Below the pieces are notes generated by a model. That model did no database searches. It was not told the origin of the DNA and worked only from the letters and a program-made list of their open reading frames with translations. The position numbers and the translations under genes were made by a program. From Rhodospirillales bacterium (GTDB taxonomy: Bacteria > Pseudomonadota > Alphaproteobacteria > Rhodospirillales > Magnetospirillaceae), in assembly GCA_019455065.1 (NCBI GenBank), contig JACFNC010000012.1:52677-116676 (forward strand): a stretch of DNA of 64,000 bases. The letters are read 5' to 3'. Positions 1 through 9,681 of the stretch are shown piece by piece (the stretch's first letter is position 1; every line of letters starts with the position of its first letter).

Positions 1-1031
1 GGGTGGCGCGCGACGATACCGAGCGGCGCATCGTCATCAACAGCATCGGTCCCGTCTGGGACGGCAACCAAGTGTGGCTGATCCTCGGCGGCGGTGCCGC
101 CTTCGCCGCCTGGCCGCCGCTTTACGCCACCGCCTTCTCGGGGTTCTACGTGGCGCTGTTCCTGGTGCTGGCGGCGCTCATCCTGCGGCCGGTCGGATTC
201 GATTTCCGCAACAAGGTCGACGACGTGCGCTGGCGCCGAGTGTGGGATACCGCCCTGTTCACCGCCGGGTTCGTGCCGACGCTGGTGTTCGGGGTCGCTT
301 TCGGCAACCTGCTGCAGGGCGTGCCGTTTCATTTCGACGACGAACTGCGGGTCACCTATACGGGGGACTTCCTGCTCCACCTCCTCAATCCGTTCGCCCT
401 GCTGACCGGTCTGCTCAGCCTGGCCATGCTCATCATGCACGGGGCCGTCTACCTGATCATCAAGACCGAGGGGGCCATCGAGGCGCGGGCGCGTCGCGCG
501 CTTGCCTTCGGGGCGCCGCTGACCGCGGTGCTGTTCTCGGTGTGCGGCCTGTGGATCGCCTTTGGCATTGACGGCTATGTCGTGGTCGAGGGCGCGGCTC
601 GAGACGCCGCCTCCAACCCCCTGGCCAAGGCTGTGGTGCGCGAGCCTGGCGCCTGGCTGGCCAACTACCGCGGCCAGCCATGGATGCTGATCGCGCCGGC
701 GCTCGGCTATGTCGGCGCCGCAGGGGCCTATCTGCTGGTGCGTGCCGGCCGGCCCGGGCTCGCCTTCGTGGGCAGCGCGGCCAGCGTGTTCGGTATCGTC
801 TCCACCGCCGGGCTCAGCATGTTCCCCTTCCTGATGCCGTCGAGCACCGACCCCCGCAGCAGCCTGACGGTGTGGGATTCCTCGTCCAGCCAGCTCACCC
901 TGTTCATCATGCTGATCGCCTCGGTGGTCGTGTTGCCGATCGTCGCCTCATACACGGTGTTCGTGTATCGCGTGCTGCGCGGCAAGATCACCAGCCACGA
1001 CATCGCCGAACGCGGCCCCAGCCTCTATTGA
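1..1031 (+). CDS. cydB: Cytochrome bd ubiquinol oxidase subunit II, 5'-truncated by window edge
   Basis: Subunit II of the cytochrome bd terminal oxidase, an inner-membrane quinol:O2 oxidoreductase of high oxygen affinity. About 342 residues are present; the family is usually 335-385, so a few dozen N-terminal residues lie before base 1. The conserved stretch TERRIVINSIGPVWDGNQVW near the visible start is the CydB signature after the first helix, so the GTG at base 3 is an internal valine rather than a start. Seven or so further hydrophobic helices follow, including the one around FPFLMPSSTDPRSSLTVWD, which is conserved in CydB. The stop (1029-1031) is 8 bases before cydX, so the two are co-transcribed; cydA should lie just upstream of the window. 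Confidence 0.97.
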   Translation, partial: VARDDTERRIVINSIGPVWDGNQVWLILGGGAAFAAWPPLYATAFSGFYVALFLVLAALILRPVGFDFRNKVDDVRWRRVWDTALFTAGFVPTLVFGVAFGNLLQGVPFHFDDELRVTYTGDFLLHLLNPFALLTGLLSLAMLIMHGAVYLIIKTEGAIEARARRALAFGAPLTAVLFSVCGLWIAFGIDGYVVVEGAARDAASNPLAKAVVREPGAWLANYRGQPWMLIAPALGYVGAAGAYLLVRAGRPGLAFVGSAASVFGIVSTAGLSMFPFLMPSSTDPRSSLTVWDSSSSQLTLFIMLIASVVVLPIVASYTVFVYRVLRGKITSHDIAERGPSLY

Positions 1032-1039
1032 GGAAGCGC

Positions 1040-1168
1040 ATGTGGTACTTTGCCTGGATCCTCGGCGTCACCCTGGCCTGCACGGCGGCCATCCTCAACG
1101 GCATTTGGCTGGAGATGCACCTCGCGGACGAGGCGAGCCGTTCGGCCGAGCCCGAGCAAGGGTCTTGA
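1040..1168 (+). CDS. cydX: Cytochrome bd oxidase small subunit CydX
   Basis: A 42-residue single-helix membrane protein that stabilises the CydAB complex and its haems. The N-terminus MWYFAWILGVTLAC is nearly the canonical CydX start (MWYFxWILG), and the conserved glutamate after the helix is present (WLEMHLADE). The gene follows cydB by 8 bases, with GAGGAAG just before the ATG serving as ribosome binding site. It is short enough to be missed by length-filtered gene callers. Start and family are clear from the sequence. Confidence 0.95.
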   Translation: MWYFAWILGVTLACTAAILNGIWLEMHLADEASRSAEPEQGS

Positions 1169-1184
1169 GTTCCGAGCCGCCGAT

Positions 1185-1203
1185 GCCTTGATTCGAATCA
1201 GGC
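1185..1203. repeat. Small inverted repeat between cydX and the hydrolase gene
   Basis: GCCTTGATTCGAATCAGGC is a near-perfect palindrome (one bulged T) in the 54-base gap after cydX. It could end the cyd transcript or be a protein-binding site. There is no T-run, so a classical terminator is not shown. Confidence 0.3.
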
Positions 1204-1222
1204 GCGACGCTGAGGGGGCTCG

Positions 1223-2311
1223 ATGACCGCTCTCGATAGGATCGTTTCCGATCTCGGCACCCGCAATCGCTGGGGATACGAGCCCGACGCGAGCGAGGCC
1301 GAGCGGCTTGGGCTCGAGGTTCGGGAACGGGTTCGCCTGCGGCCGGCGGCCGAGGACGTGGTGCCGACGGCATTGCTGGTCGTGGATGGGCAGAACGACT
1401 TTTGCTATCCCGAGGGCGCCTTGTTCGTCGCGGGGCGTACGGGTGACGGCGCCCGTGGCGACCTGGGGCGGCTGGCCGCCTGGGGCTATCGCAACCTCGA
1501 CCGCCTGACCACCATCGCCGCGACGATGGACGAGCATTTTCTTTACCAGATCTTCCACCCGGCGTTCTGGCTGACCCCGGAGGGGCGGCACCCGGCCCCC
1601 TACACCATGGTGTCGCCGGCCGACGTCCGAGAGCGGCGCCTCGTCCCCAACCCGGCCGTCCACACCCTTGTGCCGCCGCAGCGGCGGGACCGGCGTCCGG
1701 CCGCCGAATGGGTCGAGGCCCAGGCCGCCGACTATCTGGCGAGACTGGCCGAGGACGCGCGCTACGAGCTGACCATCTGGCCCTACCACTGCTTGAAAGG
1801 CGGCAGCGGTCAGAATCTGGCGGGAATCCTGCGGCAGTTGATGATGATTCACGCCTTTGCCCGCAACGCCGCCCCCGTTCTCATCGCCAAGGGCGACAAT
1901 CCGTGGACGGAAAGCTATTCGGCCGTCGGGCCCGAAGTTTCGCGGGCCTTCGACGGAACCCCGCTGCTCGACATCTCGGCGGCACGGCCGCACGCGACCG
2001 TCGCCCACATCCTGCGCACGCACCGCCGCGTGGTGATCGCCGGACAGGCGCTGAGCCATTGCGTGCTGTGGACGCTGTCCGACGTGGTCCGCCTCGTCGA
2101 CGCGGGCGAGATCGCGCCGCCGGCCATCTACGTGCTCGTCGATGCCTGCTCGGCGGTGGTGGTGCGTGACGCCGGGGGAGCGGTACTGGTCGATTACACC
2201 GAGTCCGCCTCGGCCGCCCTCCAGGGCCTTGCGTCGCGGCCGTATCTACACCTCGTCAAAACGGTGGACGACGTCGCCTCGTGGCCGGCGTGGGGAGAGG
2301 GCGCGCCCTGA
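1223..2311 (+). CDS. Cysteine hydrolase of the isochorismatase/nicotinamidase family
   Basis: A 362-residue cytosolic hydrolase of the isochorismatase-like superfamily, whose members cleave amide or ether bonds (nicotinamide to nicotinate, isochorismate, ureidoacrylate) with an Asp-Lys-Cys triad. All three are visible: Asp55 in LLVVDGQNDF, Lys223 in VLIAKGDNPWTESYSAV (the nicotinamidase lysine context) and Cys280 in GQALSHCVLWT. It is much longer than a typical 180-220 residue nicotinamidase, with an N-terminal extension of about 45 residues and insertions before the lysine. The start has GAGGGGG eight bases upstream. It stands alone between cydX and the sigma factor. The substrate cannot be told from sequence; nicotinamide is the closest guess. 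Confidence 0.8.
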   Translation: MTALDRIVSDLGTRNRWGYEPDASEAERLGLEVRERVRLRPAAEDVVPTALLVVDGQNDFCYPEGALFVAGRTGDGARGDLGRLAAWGYRNLDRLTTIAATMDEHFLYQIFHPAFWLTPEGRHPAPYTMVSPADVRERRLVPNPAVHTLVPPQRRDRRPAAEWVEAQAADYLARLAEDARYELTIWPYHCLKGGSGQNLAGILRQLMMIHAFARNAAPVLIAKGDNPWTESYSAVGPEVSRAFDGTPLLDISAARPHATVAHILRTHRRVVIAGQALSHCVLWTLSDVVRLVDAGEIAPPAIYVLVDACSAVVVRDAGGAVLVDYTESASAALQGLASRPYLHLVKTVDDVASWPAWGEGAP

Positions 2312-2331
2312 AAAAGATTTCCTCGGGCGCC

Positions 2332-2360
2332 CTTGAAGAGTTCGCATTTCGTTCTTATCT
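2332..2360 (+). promoter_or_regulatory. Candidate RpoH-type (heat-shock) promoter upstream of the sigma factor gene
   Basis: CTTG at 2332-2335 and CTTATCT at 2354-2360 are separated by 18 bases. The alphaproteobacterial sigma-32 consensus is generally given as CTTG, a 17-18 base spacer and CYTATNT, which this matches at every fixed position. It lies about 115 bases before the sigma factor start. This suggests, but does not prove, autoregulation or control by a second RpoH. Confidence 0.45.
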
Positions 2361-2476
2361 CACGGTTCCATCCCGAACACATCGTCGATCGCGGTTGAGG
2401 ACGGCCACGCCCCGTAGGGCGAGGCCGTGATCGGTGTGTGTGTGCGTGTCCTCCAATGGGCAGAGAAGGAGAGGAA

Positions 2477-3355
2477 ATGAAGGAAGGAAACGTTTTGATG
2501 TCGCCCGTCGACAATCTCGAGCGGTATCTGCGCGAGATTCGCGGGTTCCCCATGCTCAGCGCCGAGAACGAGCAGGAGCTGGCGCGCCGCTGGCGCGACC
2601 GTCAGGATCCCGAAGCGCTGCGCCAGTTGGTCGGCAGCCATCTTCGGCTGGCGTTCAAGATCGCACGCGGCTACCGGGGTTACGGCCTGCCGCTGGGCGA
2701 CCTGATCGCCGAGGGCAATCTCGGGCTGATGCAGGCGGCGACCCGGTTCGATCCCGATCGCGGATTCCGGTTCGCGACCTACGCCGTGTGGTGGGTGCGA
2801 GCGACCATCCAGGAATACATCCTGCACAACTGGTCGCTGGTGAAGATCGGCACGACCGCTGCGCAGAAGAAGCTGTTCTTCAACCTGCGCGCCCTCAAGG
2901 GGCGGCTCGAGGAACTCGAGGAAGGCGACTTGTCGCCGGCAACGGTTCGTGGCATCGCCACCGAACTCGAGGTTCCGGAGGCCGAGGTGGTCGAGATGAA
3001 CCGTCGTCTCGGCGGCGACCGCTCGCTGAACGCCATGCTGGCGGGCGAGTCCGACACCGAATGGCAGGACCTGCTGGCGGACGACCGCCCGCAGCAGGAC
3101 GAGGTGCTGGTCAGGGCCGACGAGTTGGCATGGCGCCGCGGCCTGCTCGAGCAGGGGCTGGCGAAGCTCAATCCGCGGGAACGCCATATCTTGAGCGAGC
3201 GCCAGCTTAGCGAAAATCCGCGCACCCTCGACGACCTCAGCCGCGAGTACGCCATCTCGCGCGAACGGGTGCGGCAGATCGAGGCGCGGGCGCTCGAGAA
3301 GCTGCAGAAAAGCGTGCTTCAGGCCGCCAACGACGCGGAAGCGGCGGCGGCCTGA
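2477..3355 (+). CDS. rpoH: RNA polymerase sigma-32 (heat-shock) factor
   Basis: A 292-residue sigma-70 family factor of the RpoH branch, directing RNA polymerase to heat-shock promoters. Region 1.2/2 starts with NLERYLREIRGFPMLSAENE. Region 2.4 has YAVWWVRATIQEYILHNWSL. The RpoH box follows as QKKLFFNLR, which separates RpoH from RpoD-type factors. Region 4.2 is the helix-turn-helix TLDDLSREYAISRERVRQIE. I chose ATG 2477 because AAGGAG sits five bases upstream; ATG 2498 is a plausible alternative and an in-frame ATG at 2438 has no ribosome binding site. Alphaproteobacteria often carry several RpoH paralogues, so this may be one of two or more. Confidence 0.93.
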   Translation: MKEGNVLMSPVDNLERYLREIRGFPMLSAENEQELARRWRDRQDPEALRQLVGSHLRLAFKIARGYRGYGLPLGDLIAEGNLGLMQAATRFDPDRGFRFATYAVWWVRATIQEYILHNWSLVKIGTTAAQKKLFFNLRALKGRLEELEEGDLSPATVRGIATELEVPEAEVVEMNRRLGGDRSLNAMLAGESDTEWQDLLADDRPQQDEVLVRADELAWRRGLLEQGLAKLNPRERHILSERQLSENPRTLDDLSREYAISRERVRQIEARALEKLQKSVLQAANDAEAAAA

Positions 3356-3391
3356 AGGCCTCTGGGTGCCGGGATACGACCGGCGAACTTT

Positions 3392-3592
3392 TCAGTAATT
3401 GACGGCTTCCGGCAGCGCCTCTGACATCGCCCCGTCCAGCATTCCGATGTCTCGCAAATGCGTCTCCCAGTGTTCGACGTATTCGAACAAGGCCACCTGA
3501 ACGCATTCGCTCAATGAACAGCCGGTAAGCGCCGCCAAATTCTCGACGCGCTCCTTCAGATCTTGCGGAAGGCTGATCACGAGATCGGTCAT
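3392..3592 (-). CDS. Small ribbon-helix-helix (CopG/Arc-type) protein
   Basis: A 66-residue protein with the ribbon-helix-helix layout: a short strand (DLVISLPQDL), then two helices (KERVENLAALTG and SLSECVQVALFEYVEHWETH). Such proteins are small dimeric DNA-binding repressors, often antitoxins. The ATG at 3592 is preceded by GGAAAGGA; the TTG two codons earlier is less likely. No toxin-like gene is next to it: rpoH lies downstream on the other strand and a penicillin-binding protein gene diverges from it. Either it is an orphan regulator or an antitoxin that lost its partner. Confidence 0.6.
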   Translation of the reverse strand: MTDLVISLPQDLKERVENLAALTGCSLSECVQVALFEYVEHWETHLRDIGMLDGAMSEALPEAVNY

Positions 3593-3702
3593 CGCCAATC
3601 CTTTCCGAAGTTTTAACGCCCAGCGGCTACCCTCCAGGAGAATCTACAAGAAAACTTTACCCCCGGCTACTTGTGATCCAATATCCATGACAAAAAAACG
3701 CC

Positions 3703-5760
3703 TTGGGCACCGTGACGAATAAGACGAATCAATCAAAAAACGATCGGCGCGGCGGATCTGGATTGCAGGTTGATCCCGGCGATCGTCCGGGCCGAACCCG
3801 CGCCGCTTCCGGCAGGCGGCGGAATCGCACCACGGGCGCGCGCAGTGCGGCCGGCGGTTCCCATTGGCGCCGGCGTGTAATCGTCTTTACCGTTTCCGCG
3901 ATGATTTGGCTGTGCGTCGCCGTTGCCGGACTGGTCGCCTATTACGCCTACGACCTTCCCGACGTCGACGCGATGAGCGCCACCACGCGGCGCCCCAGTG
4001 TGACCTTTCTCGCGGCCGATGGCAGCGCCTTCGCCGCGTTCGGCGACGTCTACGGCGAGCCGGTGCACGTCGGCGACCTTCCGATCCACGTGACTCAGGC
4101 CGTGATCGCCACCGAGGATCGCCGGTTCTACGGCCATTTCGGGCTCGACCCGGTCGGGCTCGCGCGCGCCGCCGTGGCCAACCTGCGGGCCGGCCGCGTC
4201 GTCCAGGGTGGCAGCACCATCACGCAGCAGTTGGCCAAGAACCTGTTCCTCACGCCTGAGCGCAACCTGAAGCGCAAGGTGCAGGAGCTGCTCATGGCCC
4301 TGTGGCTCGAATACCGCTTCACCAAAGAGCAGATTCTCAACCTCTACCTCAACCGCGTCTATCTCGGGGCGGGGACCCACGGCCTCGATGCGGCGTCGCG
4401 GCGCTATTTCGACCGGTCGGCGCGCGAGCTCACCCTGTACCAGTCCGCCCTGATGGCCGGTTTGCTGAAGGCGCCCAGCCGCTACAATCCGCTGGTCAAT
4501 CCCGAGCTGTCGCGCCAGCGCACCCTCCAGGTGCTCGACAACATGGTGGCGGCCGGCTTCATCGACGACGCCGAGGCCGCCCGGGCGGCCAAGGCCGGTC
4601 CGGGCCGGCTGCGCAGCATTCCGATGAGCGGGCGCTATTTCGCCGACTGGCTGACCGAGCAGCTTGGCGCCCTCGGGGCGGGCGGGGACCGCGATCTGGT
4701 CGTGGAAACGACGCTCGACGTCGGCCTGCAACGGCGCGTGGAGGCGGAGGTGGAGGCCCTGCTCGCGAAGGGCGCGAAGGCCAGGGTGGGACAGGCCGCG
4801 GTCGTGGTGCTGAGCCCGGACGGGGCCGTGCGGGCCATGGTCGGTGGCCGCGACTACAACGAGTCCCAGTTCAACCGTGCGACCCAGGCGCTGCGGCAGC
4901 CCGGGTCGGCTTTCAAGCCCTTCGTCTATCTGGCCGCGCTCGAGGCCGGGATCGCTCCGGGGGACGTGTTCGAGGACGCGCCGCTGAAGCTCGGCAAATG
5001 GCGGCCGGGAAACTTTACCGACACCTATGCCGGTCCCGTCACCCTGAGCGAGGCCCTCGTCCAGTCCATCAACACCGTGGCCGTCAGGGTGTCCGAGCAG
5101 GTCGGCCGGCAGCGCGTGAGCGCCGCGGCGCGCCGCCTCGGCGTAGGCTCGAAACTGCCGGACGACGCCTCGATCGCGCTGGGCACCGGCGAAGTCACGC
5201 TGGTCGAACTCGCCGGGGCCTACGCCGTGCTCGCCAACGGCGGCGGGGCAGCCTGGCCGTACGGCGTGGTCGAGGTGCGCGAGGTCAACGGCCGCGTGCT
5301 GTATCGTCGCGACTACGGCCAGGCGGGCCGCCTGGTCGATCCGGCGGTGGTCGGCGACCTCAACGCCATGCTTGCCGAGGTGGTGGCCCGGGGAACCGGG
5401 CGCGCCGCCGCGCTCGACCGTCCGGCCGCCGGCAAGACGGGCACCACCCAGGACCACCGCGACGCCTGGTTCGTCGGCTACACGGCCGATGTCGTGGCCG
5501 GCGTGTGGCTGGGCAACGACGACGGAACCCCCATGAAGGGCGTGACCGGCAGCGGCCTTCCGGCGCAGTTGTGGAAGCGCATCATGACCGCCGCGCACGC
5601 CGGCGTTACGCCGCATCCGTTGCCCGGGGTGGACGCGGCGCGTCCCGCGGTCACCGCCTCGAAGCGCCCCGGTCCCGGCCTGGGCGAGCAGTTGCAGGCG
5701 CCCCTCGAGGCGATCGGCAACGTATGGAACAATCTGGTCCGCCGCCTCACCGGGCGGTAA
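3703..5760 (+). CDS. Class A penicillin-binding protein (PBP1A-type transglycosylase/transpeptidase)
   Basis: A bifunctional peptidoglycan synthase anchored in the inner membrane. The basic N-terminal tail (about 55 residues) precedes one membrane helix (VIVFTVSAMIWLCVAVAG). The GT51 glycosyltransferase domain has Glu138 in ATEDRRFYGHFGLD and the QGGSTITQQLAKNLF motif. The transpeptidase domain has Ser402 in QPGSAFKPF (SxxK), SINT (SxN) and Lys578 in AGKTGTT (KTG). All catalytic motifs are intact. The start is unsure: the frame opens at TTG 3703 or GTG 3712 without a good ribosome binding site. An ATG at 3687 is one frame off, separated by a run of seven A residues at 3692-3698; one A fewer would place it in frame. 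Confidence 0.93.
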   Translation: MGTVTNKTNQSKNDRRGGSGLQVDPGDRPGRTRAASGRRRNRTTGARSAAGGSHWRRRVIVFTVSAMIWLCVAVAGLVAYYAYDLPDVDAMSATTRRPSVTFLAADGSAFAAFGDVYGEPVHVGDLPIHVTQAVIATEDRRFYGHFGLDPVGLARAAVANLRAGRVVQGGSTITQQLAKNLFLTPERNLKRKVQELLMALWLEYRFTKEQILNLYLNRVYLGAGTHGLDAASRRYFDRSARELTLYQSALMAGLLKAPSRYNPLVNPELSRQRTLQVLDNMVAAGFIDDAEAARAAKAGPGRLRSIPMSGRYFADWLTEQLGALGAGGDRDLVVETTLDVGLQRRVEAEVEALLAKGAKARVGQAAVVVLSPDGAVRAMVGGRDYNESQFNRATQALRQPGSAFKPFVYLAALEAGIAPGDVFEDAPLKLGKWRPGNFTDTYAGPVTLSEALVQSINTVAVRVSEQVGRQRVSAAARRLGVGSKLPDDASIALGTGEVTLVELAGAYAVLANGGGAAWPYGVVEVREVNGRVLYRRDYGQAGRLVDPAVVGDLNAMLAEVVARGTGRAAALDRPAAGKTGTTQDHRDAWFVGYTADVVAGVWLGNDDGTPMKGVTGSGLPAQLWKRIMTAAHAGVTPHPLPGVDAARPAVTASKRPGPGLGEQLQAPLEAIGNVWNNLVRRLTGR

Positions 5761-5764
5761 CGCA

Positions 5765-6952
5765 CTAGACCTTCGCCCGCCGCACCAGCAGCAGATAGGC
5801 GAGCAGGCCCATGATCCCGGTGGCGGCGATCACCGCGGCCATCGGCAGCGTGGTGCCGTCATGCAGCCGTCCGACCAGGAAGCCTGCTATCGCCCCCGTG
5901 GTCATCTGCATAAAACCGAGCAGCGACGAGGCGCTGCCCGCAATGCGCGGGAACGGCGCCAGGGCGGCGGCGGTGCTGTTGGGCAGCACCAGCCCCACCG
6001 ACAGGAAATACACGCTCATCGGCACCACCACCGCCGCCACGTTCACGATGCCGTTCCAGGCCAGCCCCGCCAGCACCAGGCCGGAGAGGGCGCCCAGCAT
6101 CGAGCCGATGCCGATCATGCGTGTGACGCCGACGCGGCCGCCCAGGCGGCCGGCCAGGAAGGTGCCGGTCATATAGCCCACCACCACCGCGGCGAAGGCG
6201 AATCCGAAATGCCGCGGCGCCAGTCCGAGGACGTCGATGAGGACGAACGAGGCCAGGGAGAGGAACGAGAACAATCCGGCAAAGTTGAAGGCGAGCGTCG
6301 CGACATACCCGAGGAATTGCCGTTGGCCCAGCAGGTGGAGATAGCTGCCCAGGATGCGCCGCATCTTGAGCGCGTCGCGGTCGGGGTGGCGGTTGGTTTC
6401 GGCGAGCATGAACCAGCTCGCCGCCAGCAGCACGGCGCCGAACGTCGCCATCAGCATGAAATTGGCGCGCCAGCCGAACAATTCGTGCAGCCAGCCGCCG
6501 GCGATGGGCCCGACGGCGGGCGCCAGGGCCATCGCCGAGGCGATGTAGCTCAGCACCTTGGCGGCGGTCTCCCGCGGATAGACGTCACGCACCACGGCCC
6601 GCCCGAGCACCGGCCCCGCGCAGGCGCCCAGGGCCTGCAGGAACCGTCCCGCGATCAGGGTTTCGATGCTGGTCGCGAACAGGCAGAACAGGCTGGCGAA
6701 GAAATAGGTGATCAGCCCGCCGAGCAGGACCGGCCGCCGCCCGTACCGGTCCGACAGCGGTCCGTAGACGAGTTGCGCCACCGCGAAGCCGCCGACGAAC
6801 ACGCTGAGCGTCAGCTGCGCCATCGAGACGCTGGTGCCGAAGGCGCGCGTCATGTCGGGTAGCGACGGCAGATAGAGATCGGTCGAGACGGCGCCGAACG
6901 CGGTCAGGCCGGTCAGCAGGATCGCCACCGCCAGGGAATCGGGACGCGGCAT
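5765..6952 (-). CDS. Bcr/CflA family multidrug efflux MFS transporter
   Basis: A 395-residue, 12-helix major facilitator of the drug:H+ antiporter-1 (Bcr/CflA) family, likely exporting hydrophobic drugs or sulfonamides in exchange for protons. The family start LLTGLTAFGAVSTDLYLPSL is clear, followed by the A-motif GPLSDRYGRRPVLLGG between helices 2 and 3 and the C-motif-like region ALAPAVGPIAGGWL in helix 5. ATG 6952 lies 5 bases after the stop of the TMEM165-like gene; the longer frame to 6991 would overlap that gene. Convergent with the PBP gene, with 4 bases between stops. The substrate is unknown. Confidence 0.9.
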   Translation of the reverse strand: MPRPDSLAVAILLTGLTAFGAVSTDLYLPSLPDMTRAFGTSVSMAQLTLSVFVGGFAVAQLVYGPLSDRYGRRPVLLGGLITYFFASLFCLFATSIETLIAGRFLQALGACAGPVLGRAVVRDVYPRETAAKVLSYIASAMALAPAVGPIAGGWLHELFGWRANFMLMATFGAVLLAASWFMLAETNRHPDRDALKMRRILGSYLHLLGQRQFLGYVATLAFNFAGLFSFLSLASFVLIDVLGLAPRHFGFAFAAVVVGYMTGTFLAGRLGGRVGVTRMIGIGSMLGALSGLVLAGLAWNGIVNVAAVVVPMSVYFLSVGLVLPNSTAAALAPFPRIAGSASSLLGFMQMTTGAIAGFLVGRLHDGTTLPMAAVIAATGIMGLLAYLLLVRRAKV

Positions 6953-6957
6953 CCGCG

Positions 6958-7236
6958 TCAGGCGCCGCGGAAGTGGTCGGCGAGAGTCCACATGCCGATG
7001 GCCACGAAGCCGGCCCCGGCGATCAGCTTGAGCGGAACCGCCTGCAGGTACTTGGCGCCGAAGGCGCCCAGCCCGACGGCGAGCGCCGTCGACAGGGTGA
7101 GCGCCCCGGCGGCGGCCAGGAACACGGTCAAGGGGTGATGGTCCTTGTCGGTGGCGAACAACAGGGTGGCGAGCTGGGTCTTGTCGCCGAGTTCGGCCAG
7201 AAACACGGCCAGGAAAATGGAGGCGAGCTTGATCAT
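6958..7236 (-). CDS. TMEM165/GDT1 (UPF0016) family membrane protein, single-repeat form
   Basis: A 92-residue protein with three hydrophobic segments. Its AVFLAELGDKTQLATLLFA stretch contains the ExGDK[TS] signature of the UPF0016/GDT1 family, whose members transport Mn2+ or Ca2+ in exchange for protons. Full-length family members carry two such repeats in inverted orientation; this gene carries only one, so it would have to act as a dimer or with a second half-gene elsewhere. ATG 7236 follows CGGAGCC; the TTG one codon earlier is less likely. It is probably co-transcribed with the MFS gene, which starts 5 bases after its stop. Confidence 0.85.
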   Translation of the reverse strand: MIKLASIFLAVFLAELGDKTQLATLLFATDKDHHPLTVFLAAAGALTLSTALAVGLGAFGAKYLQAVPLKLIAGAGFVAIGMWTLADHFRGA

Positions 7237-7252
7237 CAAAGGCTCCGGAGCA

Positions 7253-8008
7253 TCAGCCGTAGCGGTGGAGGGCGGGGCCGTGGCGGCGCAGCCAGTCGCG
7301 GGGCGCCGCCACGTCGGCGACCAGACTCGCGACCAGCCGCCAGAACACGGGCCCGTGGTTCATCTCGGCGAGATGCGCCACCTCGTGGGCGACCACGTAG
7401 TCGAAGACGGGTTCGGGAGCCAGCACCAGGCGCCAGGAAAAGGCCAGATCTCCCGCCGCCGTGCAGCTCGCCCAGCGCGAGGTGGTGTCGCGCACCGCGA
7501 TCCGGCGCGGGACGCGCTCGAGTCGGCGGGCGGCGGCGTGGGCGCGCGTCGATGCCTCGCGCAGCGCCCGGGCGCGCAGGAAGTCGGCGACGCGGCGGGC
7601 CAGGTGTTCGCTGCCGCCCGAGACATGAATCTCATCACCCTCGAGCCAGACGCCGCGGCGGGCCTCGGGGCGATGGCGCAGGCGGTGGCCGACGCCGAGT
7701 ACCGGCACCACGGCGCCATCGGCGAAAGGCACGCGGGGCGGCAGGGCGGCGAGGCGGCGGCGCAGCCAGTCGTGGCGCGAGCGCGCGAAGCGCAGTCCCT
7801 CGGCCACCGCGATGCCGGCCGGCAGCACCAGCACCACGCCGTCGCCGTCCGCCGCCAGGCGCAGGGACAGCCGTCCGGCGCGCGCGCTGCGGCGGATGCG
7901 CACCGGCAGGGCGTGGCCATCGAGGTCGAGCGTGGGGGCGGTCGGCGCGGTCATCCTCCCCGCCGTATACTGCGTGGTCGGGCGGCCGGCAAGCCGGCCC
8001 GTGCGCAT
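7253..8008 (-). CDS. YgjP/SprT-like zinc metallopeptidase (DUF45)
   Basis: A 251-residue protein of the YgjP family (COG1451), predicted cytosolic zinc-dependent peptidases. The active-site helix is VVAHEVAHLAEMNHGPVFW, with the two zinc histidines in HEVAH and a third in the NHG motif. SRWASCTAAGDLAFSWRLVL upstream is a family signature (R-W-G-S-C in many relatives). ATG 8008 lies 6 bases after the stop of the UPF0260 gene with GAGG five bases before it, suggesting translational coupling. ATG 7954 (MTAPTAPTLDL) would give a shorter protein but its GGGGAGG directly abuts the start. Cellular substrates of the family are not established. Confidence 0.82.
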   Translation of the reverse strand: MRTGRLAGRPTTQYTAGRMTAPTAPTLDLDGHALPVRIRRSARAGRLSLRLAADGDGVVLVLPAGIAVAEGLRFARSRHDWLRRRLAALPPRVPFADGAVVPVLGVGHRLRHRPEARRGVWLEGDEIHVSGGSEHLARRVADFLRARALREASTRAHAAARRLERVPRRIAVRDTTSRWASCTAAGDLAFSWRLVLAPEPVFDYVVAHEVAHLAEMNHGPVFWRLVASLVADVAAPRDWLRRHGPALHRYG

Positions 8009-8345
8009 GGCACCTCAGCGCGGCCAGACGACGATGTGATCCTCGGGGAAGCCGGCCCGGCGTTCGGGGACGGCGCGGCCGCGCACCGAGATGCCGGCCT
8101 CGTGCACGGTGTCGGGGCTGCCCGAGACCAGCGGGTGCCACCAGGGCAAATCGCGGCCCTCGGCGACCAGGCGGTAGGCGCAGGTCGACGGCAGCCAGGA
8201 CAGCGTGGCCGCCAGTTCGGCGTTGAACTGGACGCAGTCGGGCACGAAGCGAAGGCGGTCGGCATAGCGCTGACAGCGGCCGCTGCCGAGATCGAGCAGC
8301 CGGCAGGCGATGTTGGTGTAGTGGACCTCGCCGGTGTCGGCGTCC

Positions 8346-9659
<1,314 letters not shown>

Positions 9660-9681
9660 CCCCGTCCTCTCCGCCAAAAAA

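Noticed and set aside
3733..5616. Long antisense open frame over the penicillin-binding protein gene
   Set aside because: Arginine/glycine/histidine-rich shadow frame caused by high GC; no family-like sequence, and the sense strand has complete catalytic motifs. Many similar antisense frames elsewhere were dropped for the same reason.
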